Shown: positions 10,021-21,139, numbered from the stretch's first letter. The stretch is 64,000 bases of DNA from Clavibacter michiganensis (GCF_016907085.1 NZ_JAFBBJ010000001.1:1674001-1738000); one strand, 5' to 3'. Numbers and translations: made by a program. Notes: generated by a model from the sequence alone, not told the origin.

Positions 10021-11907
10021 ATGACCGACTCCCTCGTGCTCGCGGCCCGCCTCCGCGCGCTCGACGACACGGTGCTCGCCGCCCTGGTCCGCGACCGCGG
10101 GATCGACGCCGCGCGCATCGCCGACCTCTTCGACCTCGCGGACGCGCTGCTCGTCCCGGACGCCGTCGCGCGCGCGCTGGAGCAGCTCGACCGCACGGCG
10201 TTGGCCGTCCTCGCGGTCGCCGCCGAGGAGGGGGCGACCGCGGGCCCTGTCGCCCTGGGCGCGCTCCGTGACGCGCTCTCCCGCCGCTCGGGCGAGGATC
10301 CGCTGGATCCGTCAACCGTGGCGGACGCCGCGCACCGCGCCGCCGGCACCCTCCTGGCCGCCGTCGCCGACGCCGGCATCACGACGCATCCCGAGGTCGC
10401 GGCCGCCCTCGCCGCCTGGCCCGCCGCCGGCCTTCCCGGGACGGACGAGCTCGCCCGCCTCGCTCCGCCCGCCTCGCTCGCCGCCGTCCCCCGCGTCGAC
10501 GCCGACGAGGTCGACCGGAGGGCGGGCGAGAGCGCCTTCCGCTCCGTGGTCGCCGTCGCCGCGCTCGTCGACGAGCTGGTGCGGGAGCCCGCGCGCGAGC
10601 TGAGCCGAGGCGGCATGTCCCTGCCCGACGCGCGTCGGCTGGCCGCCGCGCTCGGCTCCGACCTCGACGACGTCCCCGTCTACCTGTCCCTCGCCGAGCG
10701 CGCGGCGCTCGTGGCCCTATCCGGCCGCACGTGGTCCACGGCCGTGGCGGCGTCCGCGTGGTCCGCGCGACCGACCGCCGGGCGATGGGAGGCCCTCGCG
10801 GCCGCGTGGCTCGACGCATTGGCGCCCGCGACCCGCGGCATCCTCGCCGAGCGCGCCGACGCGTCATGGGGAGCGGGGCTCGTCGACAGCGTCCTCTGGC
10901 GCTTCCCCGGGGGATCCGCCTGGATCGGCGAGCGCATCACGGCCTTCACCCGCGACGCCGGCCTCCTCGGCATCACGACGGGCGGCGTCCCGAGCTCGGC
11001 GGGCCGCGCCCTCCTCACGACGGGATCCGGTGCCGCGGCCGCCGCGCTCGCCCCGCATCTGCCCGCCGAGGTCGACCGGGTCTACCTGCAGCACGACCTC
11101 ACCGTCGTGTCGCCCGGGCCGCTCGATCCGGCCATCGAGTCGCGCCTGCTCGAGGTCGCCGACGCCGAGGGTCGGGGACTGGCCGCGACCTATCGGATCT
11201 CCGCCGCGTCCGTGACGCGCGCCCTCGCGTCGGGCGGGACGGTCGACGCCATCCGCTCCTTCCTCGCAGACGTCTCCCTGACCGGCATCCCCCAGCCCCT
11301 CGACTACCTCATCGACGAGGCCGCCAGCCGCTTCGGCCGCATCCTCGTCCGGCCGGCGTCGCCCTCCGACGGGGTCCCGGACGCCCGGACAGCGGTCCTC
11401 TCCGATGACGGGCCGCTGCTCGCCACCCTCCTCGTCGACCGCGACCTCGCGCCGCTGCGGCTCGTGCGCGCGGGCGCCACGCTGCTCACCTCCGCCGCAT
11501 CGCCCGACGCCGTCGAGCGCGCGTTGGCGGCCGCCCGGCTCGCTCCCGTCCGCGAGGACGCCGAGGGACGCCGCATCGCACCGGCCCGGGCGACCGCTCC
11601 GACGCCGCACACCACCGCGGATCCCGATCCCGACGGGGCGGACACCCTGGTCGCCCGCGTCCGGGCGGCCGACGGCCCCGACGACGGAGCGGCGTGGACG
11701 ACGCGCCAGCTCGAGGTGGCGATCCGCGCCAAGGCCGCCCTCCGCGTCCGCGTCCGCATGCCGGACGGCCGCGAGGTGGACCACCTGCTCGAGCCCTCCA
11801 GCGTCGCCGGCGGACGGCTGCGCGCCCGCGACCGCGTCGCCGACGTGGAGCGGACCCTGCCCCTGTCGAGCGTCGTCGCGATCTCCCCCGCGCCGGCGAC
11901 CGCGTGA
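10021..11907 (+). CDS. Helicase-associated (XPB N-terminal-like) domain protein
   Basis: A protein of 628 residues, rich in Ala, Leu and Arg, with no Walker motifs. Its N-terminal and C-terminal parts (for example the stretch around HLPAEVDRVYLQHDLTVVSPG) match the helicase-associated domain found in XPB/Ssl2-like proteins. It lies 20 bases upstream of a bacterial XPB helicase gene and probably works with it in DNA repair or nucleoprotein remodelling. That partnership is inferred from position and from the shared domain family. Confidence 0.75.
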   Translation: MTDSLVLAARLRALDDTVLAALVRDRGIDAARIADLFDLADALLVPDAVARALEQLDRTALAVLAVAAEEGATAGPVALGALRDALSRRSGEDPLDPSTVADAAHRAAGTLLAAVADAGITTHPEVAAALAAWPAAGLPGTDELARLAPPASLAAVPRVDADEVDRRAGESAFRSVVAVAALVDELVREPARELSRGGMSLPDARRLAAALGSDLDDVPVYLSLAERAALVALSGRTWSTAVAASAWSARPTAGRWEALAAAWLDALAPATRGILAERADASWGAGLVDSVLWRFPGGSAWIGERITAFTRDAGLLGITTGGVPSSAGRALLTTGSGAAAAALAPHLPAEVDRVYLQHDLTVVSPGPLDPAIESRLLEVADAEGRGLAATYRISAASVTRALASGGTVDAIRSFLADVSLTGIPQPLDYLIDEAASRFGRILVRPASPSDGVPDARTAVLSDDGPLLATLLVDRDLAPLRLVRAGATLLTSAASPDAVERALAAARLAPVREDAEGRRIAPARATAPTPHTTADPDPDGADTLVARVRAADGPDDGAAWTTRQLEVAIRAKAALRVRVRMPDGREVDHLLEPSSVAGGRLRARDRVADVERTLPLSSVVAISPAPATA

Positions 11908-11914
11908 GCGCGCC

Positions 11915-11920
11915 TAGGCT
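11915..11920 (+). promoter_or_regulatory. -10 box, XPB helicase
   Basis: TAGGCT, seven bases before the ATG at 11928. It allows transcription independent of the upstream gene. Confidence 0.45.
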
Positions 11921-11927
11921 GGCGGGC

Positions 11928-13568
11928 ATGCCCGACGGCCCCCTCATCGTCCAGAGCGACCGCACCGTCCTCCTCGAGGTGGCTCACGCGGATGCGGAGG
12001 ACGCGCGCCACGACCTCGCCGTCTTCGCCGAGCTGGAGCGCGCACCCGAGCACATCCACACGTACCGGATCACCCGCCTCGGCCTCTGGAACGCGCGCGC
12101 CGCCGGCCACACCGCCGAGGACATGCTCGCCACCCTCGAGCGCTACTCCCGGTTCCCCGTCCCGCAGTCGGTGACGGTGGACGTGGCCGACACCGTGGGC
12201 CGCTACGGCCGCCTCGTCATCGGGCGCGACGCCGACGGCGGGCTGCAGATCTCGAGCACCGAGTCCGCGGTCCTCTCGGAGGTCGCGAGCTCCCGCCGCA
12301 TCGCACCGCTGCTCACCGAGCGCGTCGACGCGACGACCTACCGCGTGCAGGCCTGGGCGCGCGGCCAGCTCAAGCAGGAGCTCGTGAAGATCGGCTGGCC
12401 CGCCGAGGACCTGGCCGGATACACGCCCGGCACGCCCCACGACATGGCCCTCGTGGAGGACGGCTGGGCGCTGCGCGGCTACCAGAACGACGCGGTCGAC
12501 CACTTCCTCGACGGCGGATCCGGCGTGGTCGTCCTCCCCTGCGGCGCCGGCAAGACGCTCGTGGGAGCAGCCGCCATGGCCCGCGCCAAGACGACCACGC
12601 TGATCCTCGTCACGAACACCGTCTCGGCCCGCCAGTGGCGCTCGGAGCTCCTCAAGCGCACGACGCTCACCGAGGACGAGATCGGCGAGTACTCGGGCCA
12701 GTCCCGCGAGGTCAAGCCCGTGACCATCGCGACCTACCAGATCCTCACCGCCAAGAGGAAGGGCGAGTACGCCCACCTGGCGCTCCTCGACGCGCTCGAC
12801 TGGGGCCTCGTCGTCTACGACGAGGTGCACCTCCTACCCGCGCCCGTCTTCAAGCTGACCGCGGACCTCCAGGCCCGCCGTCGCCTCGGCCTCACGGCCA
12901 CGCTCGTGCGGGAGGACGGCCGCGAGGGCGACGTCTTCAGCCTCATCGGCCCGAAGCGGTTCGACGCGCCGTGGAAGGAGATCGAGGCCCAGGGCTTCAT
13001 CTCCCCCGCCGAGTGCTTCGAGGTGCGCATCGACCTCCCCGACGACGACCGCCTCGTCTACGCCGCCGCCGCGGACGACGAGCGCTACCGCCTCGCCGCC
13101 ACGGCGCCCGCCAAGCTCGCCGTGACGCGCGCGCTGGTCGAGCGGCACCGCGGCGAGAGCATCCTCGTCATCGGGCAGTACCTGGAGCAGATCGACGAAC
13201 TCGCGGAGGCGCTCGGCGCCCCCAAGCTCACGGGGGCGACGCCCGTCGCCGAGCGCGAGCGGCTCTACCAGGCGTTCCGCGACGGCACGGAGCGGGTGCT
13301 CGTCGTCAGCAAGGTCGCCAACTTCTCGGTGGACCTGCCCGACGCCACCGTCGCGATCCAGGTGTCCGGCTCGTTCGGATCCCGCCAGGAGGAGGCCCAG
13401 CGCCTCGGCCGCCTGCTCCGACCCGAGGCGTCGGGCCTGTCGGCCAGCTTCTACACGCTCGTCTCCCGCGACACCGTCGACCAGGACTTCGCGCAGAACC
13501 GCCAGCGCTTCCTCGCCGAGCAGGGCTACAGCTACACGATCCTCGATGCGGCGGGCATCGCTGCCTGA
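11928..13568 (+). CDS. XPB/Rad25-type DNA helicase
   Basis: A protein of 546 residues. An N-terminal XPB damage-recognition-like domain (about 1-170) precedes two RecA folds. Motif I is LPCGAGKT (about 203-210), motif II is DEVH (298-301), motif III is TAT (323-325), and motif VI is QRLGRLLRPE near the C-terminus. It is a 3'-to-5' SF2 helicase of the family studied in Mycobacterium. The open frame runs further upstream, but MPDGPLIVQSD is the family start and the preceding gene ends at 11907. Confidence 0.9.
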   Translation: MPDGPLIVQSDRTVLLEVAHADAEDARHDLAVFAELERAPEHIHTYRITRLGLWNARAAGHTAEDMLATLERYSRFPVPQSVTVDVADTVGRYGRLVIGRDADGGLQISSTESAVLSEVASSRRIAPLLTERVDATTYRVQAWARGQLKQELVKIGWPAEDLAGYTPGTPHDMALVEDGWALRGYQNDAVDHFLDGGSGVVVLPCGAGKTLVGAAAMARAKTTTLILVTNTVSARQWRSELLKRTTLTEDEIGEYSGQSREVKPVTIATYQILTAKRKGEYAHLALLDALDWGLVVYDEVHLLPAPVFKLTADLQARRRLGLTATLVREDGREGDVFSLIGPKRFDAPWKEIEAQGFISPAECFEVRIDLPDDDRLVYAAAADDERYRLAATAPAKLAVTRALVERHRGESILVIGQYLEQIDELAEALGAPKLTGATPVAERERLYQAFRDGTERVLVVSKVANFSVDLPDATVAIQVSGSFGSRQEEAQRLGRLLRPEASGLSASFYTLVSRDTVDQDFAQNRQRFLAEQGYSYTILDAAGIAA

Positions 13569-13645
13569 CCGCCCGGGCTGCCCATGTCCACAGCCTGTCG
13601 CGCGCGTCCAGGCTGCTCCCAGCGAGCGCGCAGATACTTCATCCC

Positions 13646-14338
13646 ATGAGCGATGGCCCGAAGATCCTTATCGTCGATGACGAGCCCAACATCCGCGACC
13701 TGCTGACCACGAGCCTCCGGTTCGCCGGGTTCGCGGTCCGCGCCGTCGGCAACGGCGCCCAGGCCATCTCGGCCGTCCTGGAGGAGGAGCCCGACCTCAT
13801 CATCCTCGACGTGATGCTGCCGGACATGAACGGCTTCGGCGTCACCAAGCGCCTGCGTGCCGCCGGCTACACGGCGCCCATCCTCTTCCTCACGGCGAAG
13901 GACGACACCGAGGACAAGATCACGGGCCTCACGGTCGGTGGCGACGACTACGTCACCAAGCCGTTCAGCCTCGACGAGATCGTGGCGCGCATCAAGGCGA
14001 TCCTCCGCCGCACGATGCACGCGGACGAGGACGCGATCATCCGCGCCGGCGAGCTCACCATGGACCAGGACACGCACGAGGTCCTCGTCGGCGAGGAGCC
14101 CATCGAGCTCAGCCCCACCGAGTTCAAGCTCCTGCGCTACCTGATGCTCAACCCGAATCGCGTCCTGTCGAAGGCGCAGATCCTCGACCACGTGTGGGAG
14201 TACGACTTCAACGGCGACGCCGGCATCGTCGAGTCGTACATCTCCTACCTGCGGCGCAAGCTCGACCAGCACTCCTCGGAGCCGGTCATCCAGACCAAGC
14301 GCGGCTTCGGCTACATGCTCAAGGCCGCCAAGTCCTGA
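13646..14338 (+). CDS. OmpR-family response regulator
   Basis: A protein of 230 residues. Receiver with acidic pair Asp11/Asp12, phospho-acceptor Asp55 (LIILDVMLPD), Thr83 and Lys105; C-terminal winged helix from about 135. The partner kinase is encoded 123 bases downstream. A strong hairpin between them suggests the kinase is made at a lower level or from its own promoter. Signal unknown. Confidence 0.9.
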   Translation: MSDGPKILIVDDEPNIRDLLTTSLRFAGFAVRAVGNGAQAISAVLEEEPDLIILDVMLPDMNGFGVTKRLRAAGYTAPILFLTAKDDTEDKITGLTVGGDDYVTKPFSLDEIVARIKAILRRTMHADEDAIIRAGELTMDQDTHEVLVGEEPIELSPTEFKLLRYLMLNPNRVLSKAQILDHVWEYDFNGDAGIVESYISYLRRKLDQHSSEPVIQTKRGFGYMLKAAKS

Positions 14339-14370
14339 CCCTGCCGGGCCCCTGAGGGCTCCGCACCACC

Positions 14371-14407
14371 CGAACGGCCGGACGCTCCCCGAGCGCCCGG
14401 CCGTTCG
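14371..14407 (+). terminator. Hairpin between response regulator and kinase
   Basis: An 11-bp outer stem (14371-14381 with 14397-14407) plus five inner pairs and a three-base loop. It lies 32 bases after the regulator stop. Confidence 0.7.
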
Positions 14408-14461
14408 CACATGCTGGGTCGCCTATCCTCGTGACTCAGGTCAGCGAGACGGGAACACGAG

Positions 14462-16222
14462 GTGCGGCCAGTGCACGACTACGTGTCGGAGAAGTGGAAC
14501 AACGTCTCCCTGCGCACCAAGATCACGAGCGTCACGGTGCTCCTGCTCCTGCTCGGCCTCCTCGTCTCCGGCGCCGGCACCATGTACCTTCTGCGCCAGC
14601 AGATGGTGAGCCAGCTCGACGCGCAGCTCCGCGTCACGATCACGCAGCTCCCGAAGGTCCTCAACACGGACGCGTCGATGCCGGACACGTTCACGCAGGA
14701 CGACGTGGCCACCGCGGATCCCGCCTGGTTCGTCGTGCTCCTCGACGCCCAGGGAGACGTCCTCGCCGACAACTGGACGGGCGACTCCGCCGAGCACCCC
14801 CGCGTCTTCGGCCTCGACCTGGCGCGCGCCTCGCAGATCAACAACGAGATCGTCGTCTTCTCCGACAACTCCGGCAAGAAGGCCTGGCACGGCATCGTCC
14901 GGGTCTCGCAGAACGCCTCGCCGGATGCCATGGAGTACTCGACCCTCGTCGTCGCCCGGCCGCTCGAGCAGGTGGACGACCTCGTCGCCACGTACATCGT
15001 GATCTTCGCGAGCTTCGGCCTCGCCGTCGTCGTGCTCGGCGCCGCGGTCACCCGCATGCTGGTCACCAGCACCTTCGGCCCCCTCCGCGAGGTCGAGCGC
15101 ACCGCGGCCGCCATCGCGGGCGGCGACTTCAGCCAGCGCCTCGGAGGCGCGACCCCGAACACCGAGGTGGGGCGCCTCAACCGCTCCCTCAACATGATGC
15201 TCAGCCGGATCGACCGCGCCTTCGCCGACCGCGCCAAGACCATCGACCAGATGCGCCGCTTCGTCGGCGACGCCAGCCACGAGCTCCGCACTCCGCTGGT
15301 CTCGGTGCGCGGCTACGCCGAGCTGTACCGCATGGGGGCGCTGCAGACGCCCGAGGACGTGTCGCAGGCCATGGAGCGCATCGAGAAGGAGGCCATCCGC
15401 ATGGGCGGGCTGGTGGAGGACCTCTTGGAGCTCGCGCGGCTGGACGAGACGAAGCCGCTGCAGCTGGCGCCCGTGGACCTCTACCCCATCGCCCGCGACG
15501 CCGCCCTCGACGCGATGGCGTCCTCGCAGACCCGCACCGTCACCGCGCTCCCGCCGGTGCTCGTCAACCCCGTCGGCCCCGTTCTCGACGCCGACGGCCT
15601 CGAACCCACCCAGGAGCTCTCGCCGGACGCGTCGCGCGGCGCCGGGGCGCCGTCCGGCACCGACGCGACCGGGCCCATCGCCTTCGCCGGCGCCACCCTG
15701 TCCCGGTTCCGCGCCCGCCGCTCGCGCCGCCCCGGCGAGACGGCGACGGACGCCCTCGCCCCGGCCCGCCCCGGCGAGGACGACGCGCGCGTCCCCGCCG
15801 AGGGGTTCGCCATGGTCCAGGCGGAGGAGAACAAGATCCGGCAGGTGGTGACCAACCTCATCGGCAACGCCGTGCGCTTCACGCCCGCGGGCAGCCCGAT
15901 CGAGCTCGCCACCGTCGTCGACGAGGCCGCACGGGAGGCGCGCATCGAGGTCCGCGACCACGGGGACGGCGTGCCCCCGCAGATCCGGGAGAAGATCTTC
16001 CAGCGCTTCTGGCGCGCCGACACGTCGCGCACCCGGGAGACGGGCGGCAGCGGGCTCGGGCTCGCCATCGTGTCCGCCATCGTCGCCGCGCACCGCGGCA
16101 GGGTCGACGTCGTGGAGACCGAGGGCGGCGGCGCCACCTTCCGCGTGATCCTGCCCCTCCTCCCCAGCTCCGAGAATCCCGCGACGCCCACCGCCAGCGC
16201 TCCGGCGACCCCCGCCTCCTGA
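14462..16222 (+). CDS. Sensor histidine kinase with an insert in the catalytic domain
   Basis: A protein of 586 residues from the GTG at 14462; GTGs at 14471 and 14483 are alternatives. It has TM1 (about 21-44), an extracellular sensor, TM2 (about 178-200), HAMP, and HisKA with SHELRTP (His273). The ATPase domain has the N-box NLIGNAVRFTP, GVPPQIR and GGSGLGLAI. Between HisKA and the N-box there is a low-complexity insert of about 90 residues (roughly 353-446), rich in Ala, Pro, Arg and Asp. It is the partner of the upstream regulator. Confidence 0.88.
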   Translation: MRPVHDYVSEKWNNVSLRTKITSVTVLLLLLGLLVSGAGTMYLLRQQMVSQLDAQLRVTITQLPKVLNTDASMPDTFTQDDVATADPAWFVVLLDAQGDVLADNWTGDSAEHPRVFGLDLARASQINNEIVVFSDNSGKKAWHGIVRVSQNASPDAMEYSTLVVARPLEQVDDLVATYIVIFASFGLAVVVLGAAVTRMLVTSTFGPLREVERTAAAIAGGDFSQRLGGATPNTEVGRLNRSLNMMLSRIDRAFADRAKTIDQMRRFVGDASHELRTPLVSVRGYAELYRMGALQTPEDVSQAMERIEKEAIRMGGLVEDLLELARLDETKPLQLAPVDLYPIARDAALDAMASSQTRTVTALPPVLVNPVGPVLDADGLEPTQELSPDASRGAGAPSGTDATGPIAFAGATLSRFRARRSRRPGETATDALAPARPGEDDARVPAEGFAMVQAEENKIRQVVTNLIGNAVRFTPAGSPIELATVVDEAAREARIEVRDHGDGVPPQIREKIFQRFWRADTSRTRETGGSGLGLAIVSAIVAAHRGRVDVVETEGGGATFRVILPLLPSSENPATPTASAPATPAS

Positions 16223-16268
16223 CCACCACGTAGCCTCCGCCCGTCCGACGACGAGAAGGAGGAGACGC

Positions 16269-16559
16269 ATGACGAGGTACCAGGTGGACAGCGAGGCCGT
16301 CCTGTCGGCGACCGCGGCCGTCCAGGGGAGCATCGGCCGCATCCAGGCCGAGGTGGCGGGCTTGCATGGCCAGCTCGCCGATCTGCAGGGGTCGTGGTCC
16401 GGGAGCGCGGCCACGGCGTTCCAGGGCGTGGTCGCGGAGTGGAAGGGCACGCAGCAGCGCGTCGAGGAGGCGCTGGCGAGCATCAACCAGGCGCTGAGCT
16501 CCGCCGCACGCCAGTACGCGGAGGTGGAGGAGGGCAACGCCCGAATGTTCGCGCACTAG
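16269..16559 (+). CDS. WXG100 (ESAT-6-like) protein
   Basis: A protein of 96 residues, the typical length. The W-x-G turn is WSG at 43-45, between two predicted helices. GGAGGAG lies just before the ATG. Such proteins are exported as helical-hairpin dimers by type VII secretion. No EccC ATPase or other T7SS gene is in the window, so the exporter must be elsewhere. Confidence 0.85.
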   Translation: MTRYQVDSEAVLSATAAVQGSIGRIQAEVAGLHGQLADLQGSWSGSAATAFQGVVAEWKGTQQRVEEALASINQALSSAARQYAEVEEGNARMFAH

Positions 16560-16600
16560 CGCGATACGGCGGCGGTCATCCGCTGCCGGAGCGTCCGCGC

Positions 16601-16644
16601 ACGACGAAGCGGGCGGCCCCGTGAGGGACCGCCCGCTTCGTCGT
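16601..16644. terminator. Terminator after the WXG100 gene
   Basis: A perfect 16-bp stem (16601-16616 with 16629-16644) and a 12-base loop, between convergent genes. Confidence 0.8.
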
Positions 16645-16660
16645 GCTGATCGTGCTGGTG

Positions 16661-16684
16661 GGCCGGAGCGCTGACGCTCCGGCC
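16661..16684 (-). terminator. Terminator after groEL
   Basis: A perfect 10-bp stem (16661-16670 with 16675-16684) and a CTGA loop, nine bases past the groEL stop. Confidence 0.65.
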
Positions 16685-16692
16685 CGGTCGGA

Positions 16693-18426
<1,734 letters not shown>

Positions 18427-18452
18427 TCACAGGCGGGGACCGGCCGCGACAT

Positions 18453-18488
18453 GACGACGCCGCCGCCCGGACGGGCGACGGCGTCGTC
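18453..18488 (-). terminator. Terminator after cspA
   Basis: A 17-base stem with one mismatch (18453-18469 with 18472-18488). It isolates cspA from the groEL promoter. Confidence 0.7.
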
Positions 18489-18503
18489 GTGGTGGCATGC
18501 GCC

Positions 18504-18722
18504 CTAGGCCAGCGTGACGTTCTCCGCCTGCAGGCCCTTGGAGCCCTGGCCGATCTCGAAGGCGACGCGCTGCCCCTCCTCCAGGACCTTGTAGCCGGAC
18601 ATCTCGATCGCCGAGTAGTGGACGAAGACGTCCTGCTGGGCAGGACCGCCCTCGACGGCGTCCACGGTGATGAACCCGAACCCCTTCTCCCCGTTGAACC
18701 ACTTCACGGTGCCGTTGGCCAT
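18504..18722 (-). CDS. cspA: Cold-shock protein CspA
   Basis: A protein of 72 residues with RNP1 KGFGFI (13-18) and RNP2 DVFVHY (31-36). RNA chaperone. The start [10 protein letters not shown] is diagnostic; the longer frame upstream is not coding. A long leader is likely, as for other csp genes, and the 220 bases before the start hold no other gene on this strand. Confidence 0.93.
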   Translation of the reverse strand: MANGTVKWFNGEKGFGFITVDAVEGGPAQQDVFVHYSAIEMSGYKVLEEGQRVAFEIGQGSKGLQAENVTLA

Positions 18723-18943
18723 GTGCTTCTCCATGTGCGAATGCGCGGTGTCGGGAGCGCGGTGCCGCCACCCCCGGGTCGGCCGCGGAGCCCTGCATCG
18801 ACCCCGCGCCACGCCCTCGGGACGTACGGCGCGCAGCACCTGGTACGCGGTGGGCGTGCGACCAGGCAGCACGATAGACAGGGCAGGCGGTGCCCCGTCG
18901 CGTTACTCCACGGACACGGCTCCGCACACCGCGTCGAGGCGGA

Positions 18944-19516
18944 TCAGCGCTTGGCGGCGTAGTCGGCGCCGAGGACGGCCGTGAGCTTCGACGCCTGGGT
19001 GCCCGATGCGCCCGCCGCCGGGCGGAACTGCTCGGACTGCGCCACGTCCCCCACGCCCAGCTCCGCGACGAGGCCCCGGGCAGCGCCCTCGTCCGCCGCG
19101 TCGTAGTAGTAGACGGTGGTGGTGGCGATGTCGGTCGAGCTCGCGTTCAGACGCGATCCGATCGCCCAGCCCTTCGTCTGCAGCGCGGTCGCGGCTCGGG
19201 CGGAGAGACCCGATGTCCTCGTGCCGTTGAGGACCGTCACGACCATGCCGGGCACGGTGGTGGGAGCGACGGTCGGCTCCTCCGTGGGCGCCGCCTCCTC
19301 CGAGGCGCCGCCGCTCGGGATGATGTCGGTGAACGAGACGCGATCGTCGATGACGAAGAGCCCCACGACGCCGAGGCCCACGAGCAGGCCGGTCGCGAGC
19401 GCCGCCCAGGCGAAGGCGCGGAAGCGGTGGTGGCGCGGACGGGGCGCGCGGTGCGCGCCCACTCGGCTCAGGTCGCCGGGGACCTCGTCGAAGCGGTCGG
19501 GAGCGTGGGAGGGCAT
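18944..19516 (-). CDS. LytR_C-domain membrane protein
   Basis: A protein of 190 residues. Short cytosolic tail, one TM helix (about 32-56), a Thr/Pro/Glu linker, then a LytR C-terminal domain (VTVLNGTRTSGLSARAA through the YYYDAADEGAA region). The domain occurs at the end of LCP cell-wall ligases but here stands without the catalytic part. It probably acts at the wall surface. It follows the DUF3263 gene by 32 bases on the same strand, so the pair may be one transcript. Confidence 0.82.
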   Translation of the reverse strand: MPSHAPDRFDEVPGDLSRVGAHRAPRPRHHRFRAFAWAALATGLLVGLGVVGLFVIDDRVSFTDIIPSGGASEEAAPTEEPTVAPTTVPGMVVTVLNGTRTSGLSARAATALQTKGWAIGSRLNASSTDIATTTVYYYDAADEGAARGLVAELGVGDVAQSEQFRPAAGASGTQASKLTAVLGADYAAKR

Positions 19517-19548
19517 GCGGGTCTCGTGTCTCCTCGGTGGGGCGCGGG

Positions 19549-19899
19549 TCAGCGCGCGGTCGGTCGGTGCGGGAGACCGGTGGGCAGGGCGCGGGCGGCT
19601 CGAGCGGCGGCGCGCGTCTCGCGGAGGCGCAGGAGGCGTCCGACGAGCAGGGGGTCGTAGGCGAGGGCCTGACGCGTCTCGAGGAGGGACCCGAGCAGCT
19701 GGTAGTAGCGCGTGGCGGAGAGGCCGAAGGTCTGGCGGATGGCCTCCTCCTTCGCCCCGGCGTGGCGCGTCCAATCCCGCTCGAAGTCGAGGACCGCGCG
19801 GCCGCGCGCGTCGAGCTCGACGACGGGGTGCGTCCCGGCCGCCGGAGCGGTCGCGGGACGGGTCTCGCGCTGGTCCACGGCATGCTCCTTCCCCGACAT
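19549..19899 (-). CDS. DUF3263 protein
   Basis: A protein of 116 residues from the ATG at 19899. The DUF3263 core is DFERDWTRHAGAKEEAIR through LGLSATRYYQLL-like sequence and LRLRETR. The family is small, actinobacterial and helical, with an HTH-like look (ATRYYQLL). A TAGTAT box seven bases before the ATG supports a leaderless start. A GTG at 19878 with a GGAAGGAG site is the alternative and would shorten it by seven residues. Function unknown, possibly DNA binding. Confidence 0.78.
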   Translation of the reverse strand: MSGKEHAVDQRETRPATAPAAGTHPVVELDARGRAVLDFERDWTRHAGAKEEAIRQTFGLSATRYYQLLGSLLETRQALAYDPLLVGRLLRLRETRAAARAARALPTGLPHRPTAR

Positions 19900-19906
19900 C
19901 CCCCAC

Positions 19907-19912
19907 ATACTA
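19907..19912 (-). promoter_or_regulatory. -10 box, DUF3263 gene
   Basis: TAGTAT, seven bases before the ATG at 19899. Confidence 0.5.
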
Positions 19913-20114
19913 GGTGCGGCTCGCTGAGCGCCCCGCGCAGGTCCCCGGGGTGTCCGCGCGACGCGACCGGCAGCGCGACCCGGGCCCGCATCCGCTCGCG
20001 TCCCGGGCCGGATCGTCCCCCGCATGCAGGAATCGACGGGGCCCGCCAGCGGTTGACCATGGAGGCGCGCTGGGACGCCGCCCCTAGGATCGACCAGCGA
20101 GAAAGGACCCGCAC

Positions 20115-20516
20115 ATGGCCTACGAGATCGAGAAGACCGACGACGAGTGGCGCCAGGAGCTCTCCCCGGAGGAGTACGCGGTGCTGCGCCAGCAGGCCAC
20201 CGAGCGCCCCTGGACCGGCGAGCTGCTGGACGAGGAGCGCACCGGCGTCTACGGCTGCAAGGCCTGCGGTGCCGAGCTCTTCACGAGCGACACCAAGTTC
20301 GACTCCCACTGCGGGTGGCCGAGCTTCTACGCGCCCAAGGAGAGCGACGCCGTCAAGCTGTACACCGACACGAGCCTCGGCATGAAGCGCGTCGAGGTCG
20401 TCTGCGCCCGCTGCGGTTCGCACCTCGGGCACGTGTTCGACGACGCGCCGCAGACCCCCACCGGCGACCGGTTCTGCATGAACTCGGTCTCCATGTCGTT
20501 CCGCACCGCGGAGTGA
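20115..20516 (+). CDS. msrB: Peptide-methionine (R)-S-oxide reductase
   Basis: A protein of 133 residues. Zinc knuckles CKAC (48, 51) and CARC (97, 100). Catalytic Cys121 in RFCMNS and a likely resolving Cys66 in HCGWPS. It repairs the R form of methionine sulfoxide using thioredoxin. A TAGGAT box and a GAAAGGA site lie upstream. Confidence 0.95.
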   Translation: MAYEIEKTDDEWRQELSPEEYAVLRQQATERPWTGELLDEERTGVYGCKACGAELFTSDTKFDSHCGWPSFYAPKESDAVKLYTDTSLGMKRVEVVCARCGSHLGHVFDDAPQTPTGDRFCMNSVSMSFRTAE

Positions 20517-20521
20517 CCGGC

Positions 20522-21124
20522 GTGCCGCGGCATCGGGCGGGCGGCACCGCCGACCCGTCCGGGCCCGGCATCCCCGCGCACTCCGGACCCGTGCTGGAGG
20601 CGCTCCGCGATCGGCGGTCTCGCTCGTCCGTGGGCGACGCGGCTCCGACGCACGAGGACCTCGTGCCGCTCGTCGAGGCGGCCTCCCGGCTCGCGGACCA
20701 CGGCGCGCTCCGCCCGTGGCGGGTCATCGAGATCCGCGGCGGCGCGCGCGACCGCCTCGGCGCGGCCATGGACGAGGCCGCGGGCGATCCCGGGTCCGGC
20801 AAGCACCGCAAGAAGACCCACCGCGCGAGCCTGCTCGTCGCGGTCGTCGTCTGCCGCACCCCGAGCCGCAAGGTGCCGGACTGGGAGCAGGAGGCGGTCG
20901 CCGCCGGCGTCGCGCATGCGGTCACCCTGCTGCTCGAGGAGCGGGGATGGGGCGTCTTCTGGCGCACGGGCGGCCTGACGCGCAGCGAACCCGTACGGCG
21001 CATGCACGGTCTGCGCGAAGGCGAGGACCTGCTCGGCTGGCTCTACGTCGGCGACGTCGCGGCCGACGACAAGGGCCCCCGGTCGACCGTCGACGGCGAG
21101 CGGATGATCACCGTCCTGGACTGA
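20522..21124 (+). CDS. Nitroreductase-like protein
   Basis: A protein of about 200 residues from the GTG at 20522. Resembles the flavin nitroreductase fold: an RRS N-terminal motif (LRDRRSRSSVG), HGALRPWR, a KKTHRASLLVAVV core and a C-terminal GWLYVGD. It probably binds FMN and reduces nitro or quinone compounds. A GTG at 20513 overlaps the msrB TGA by four bases and is an alternative. Either way it is translated with msrB, which suggests a redox-stress unit. Confidence 0.75.
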   Translation: MPRHRAGGTADPSGPGIPAHSGPVLEALRDRRSRSSVGDAAPTHEDLVPLVEAASRLADHGALRPWRVIEIRGGARDRLGAAMDEAAGDPGSGKHRKKTHRASLLVAVVVCRTPSRKVPDWEQEAVAAGVAHAVTLLLEERGWGVFWRTGGLTRSEPVRRMHGLREGEDLLGWLYVGDVAADDKGPRSTVDGERMITVLD

Positions 21125-21139
21125 GCGACCGGCATCGAG

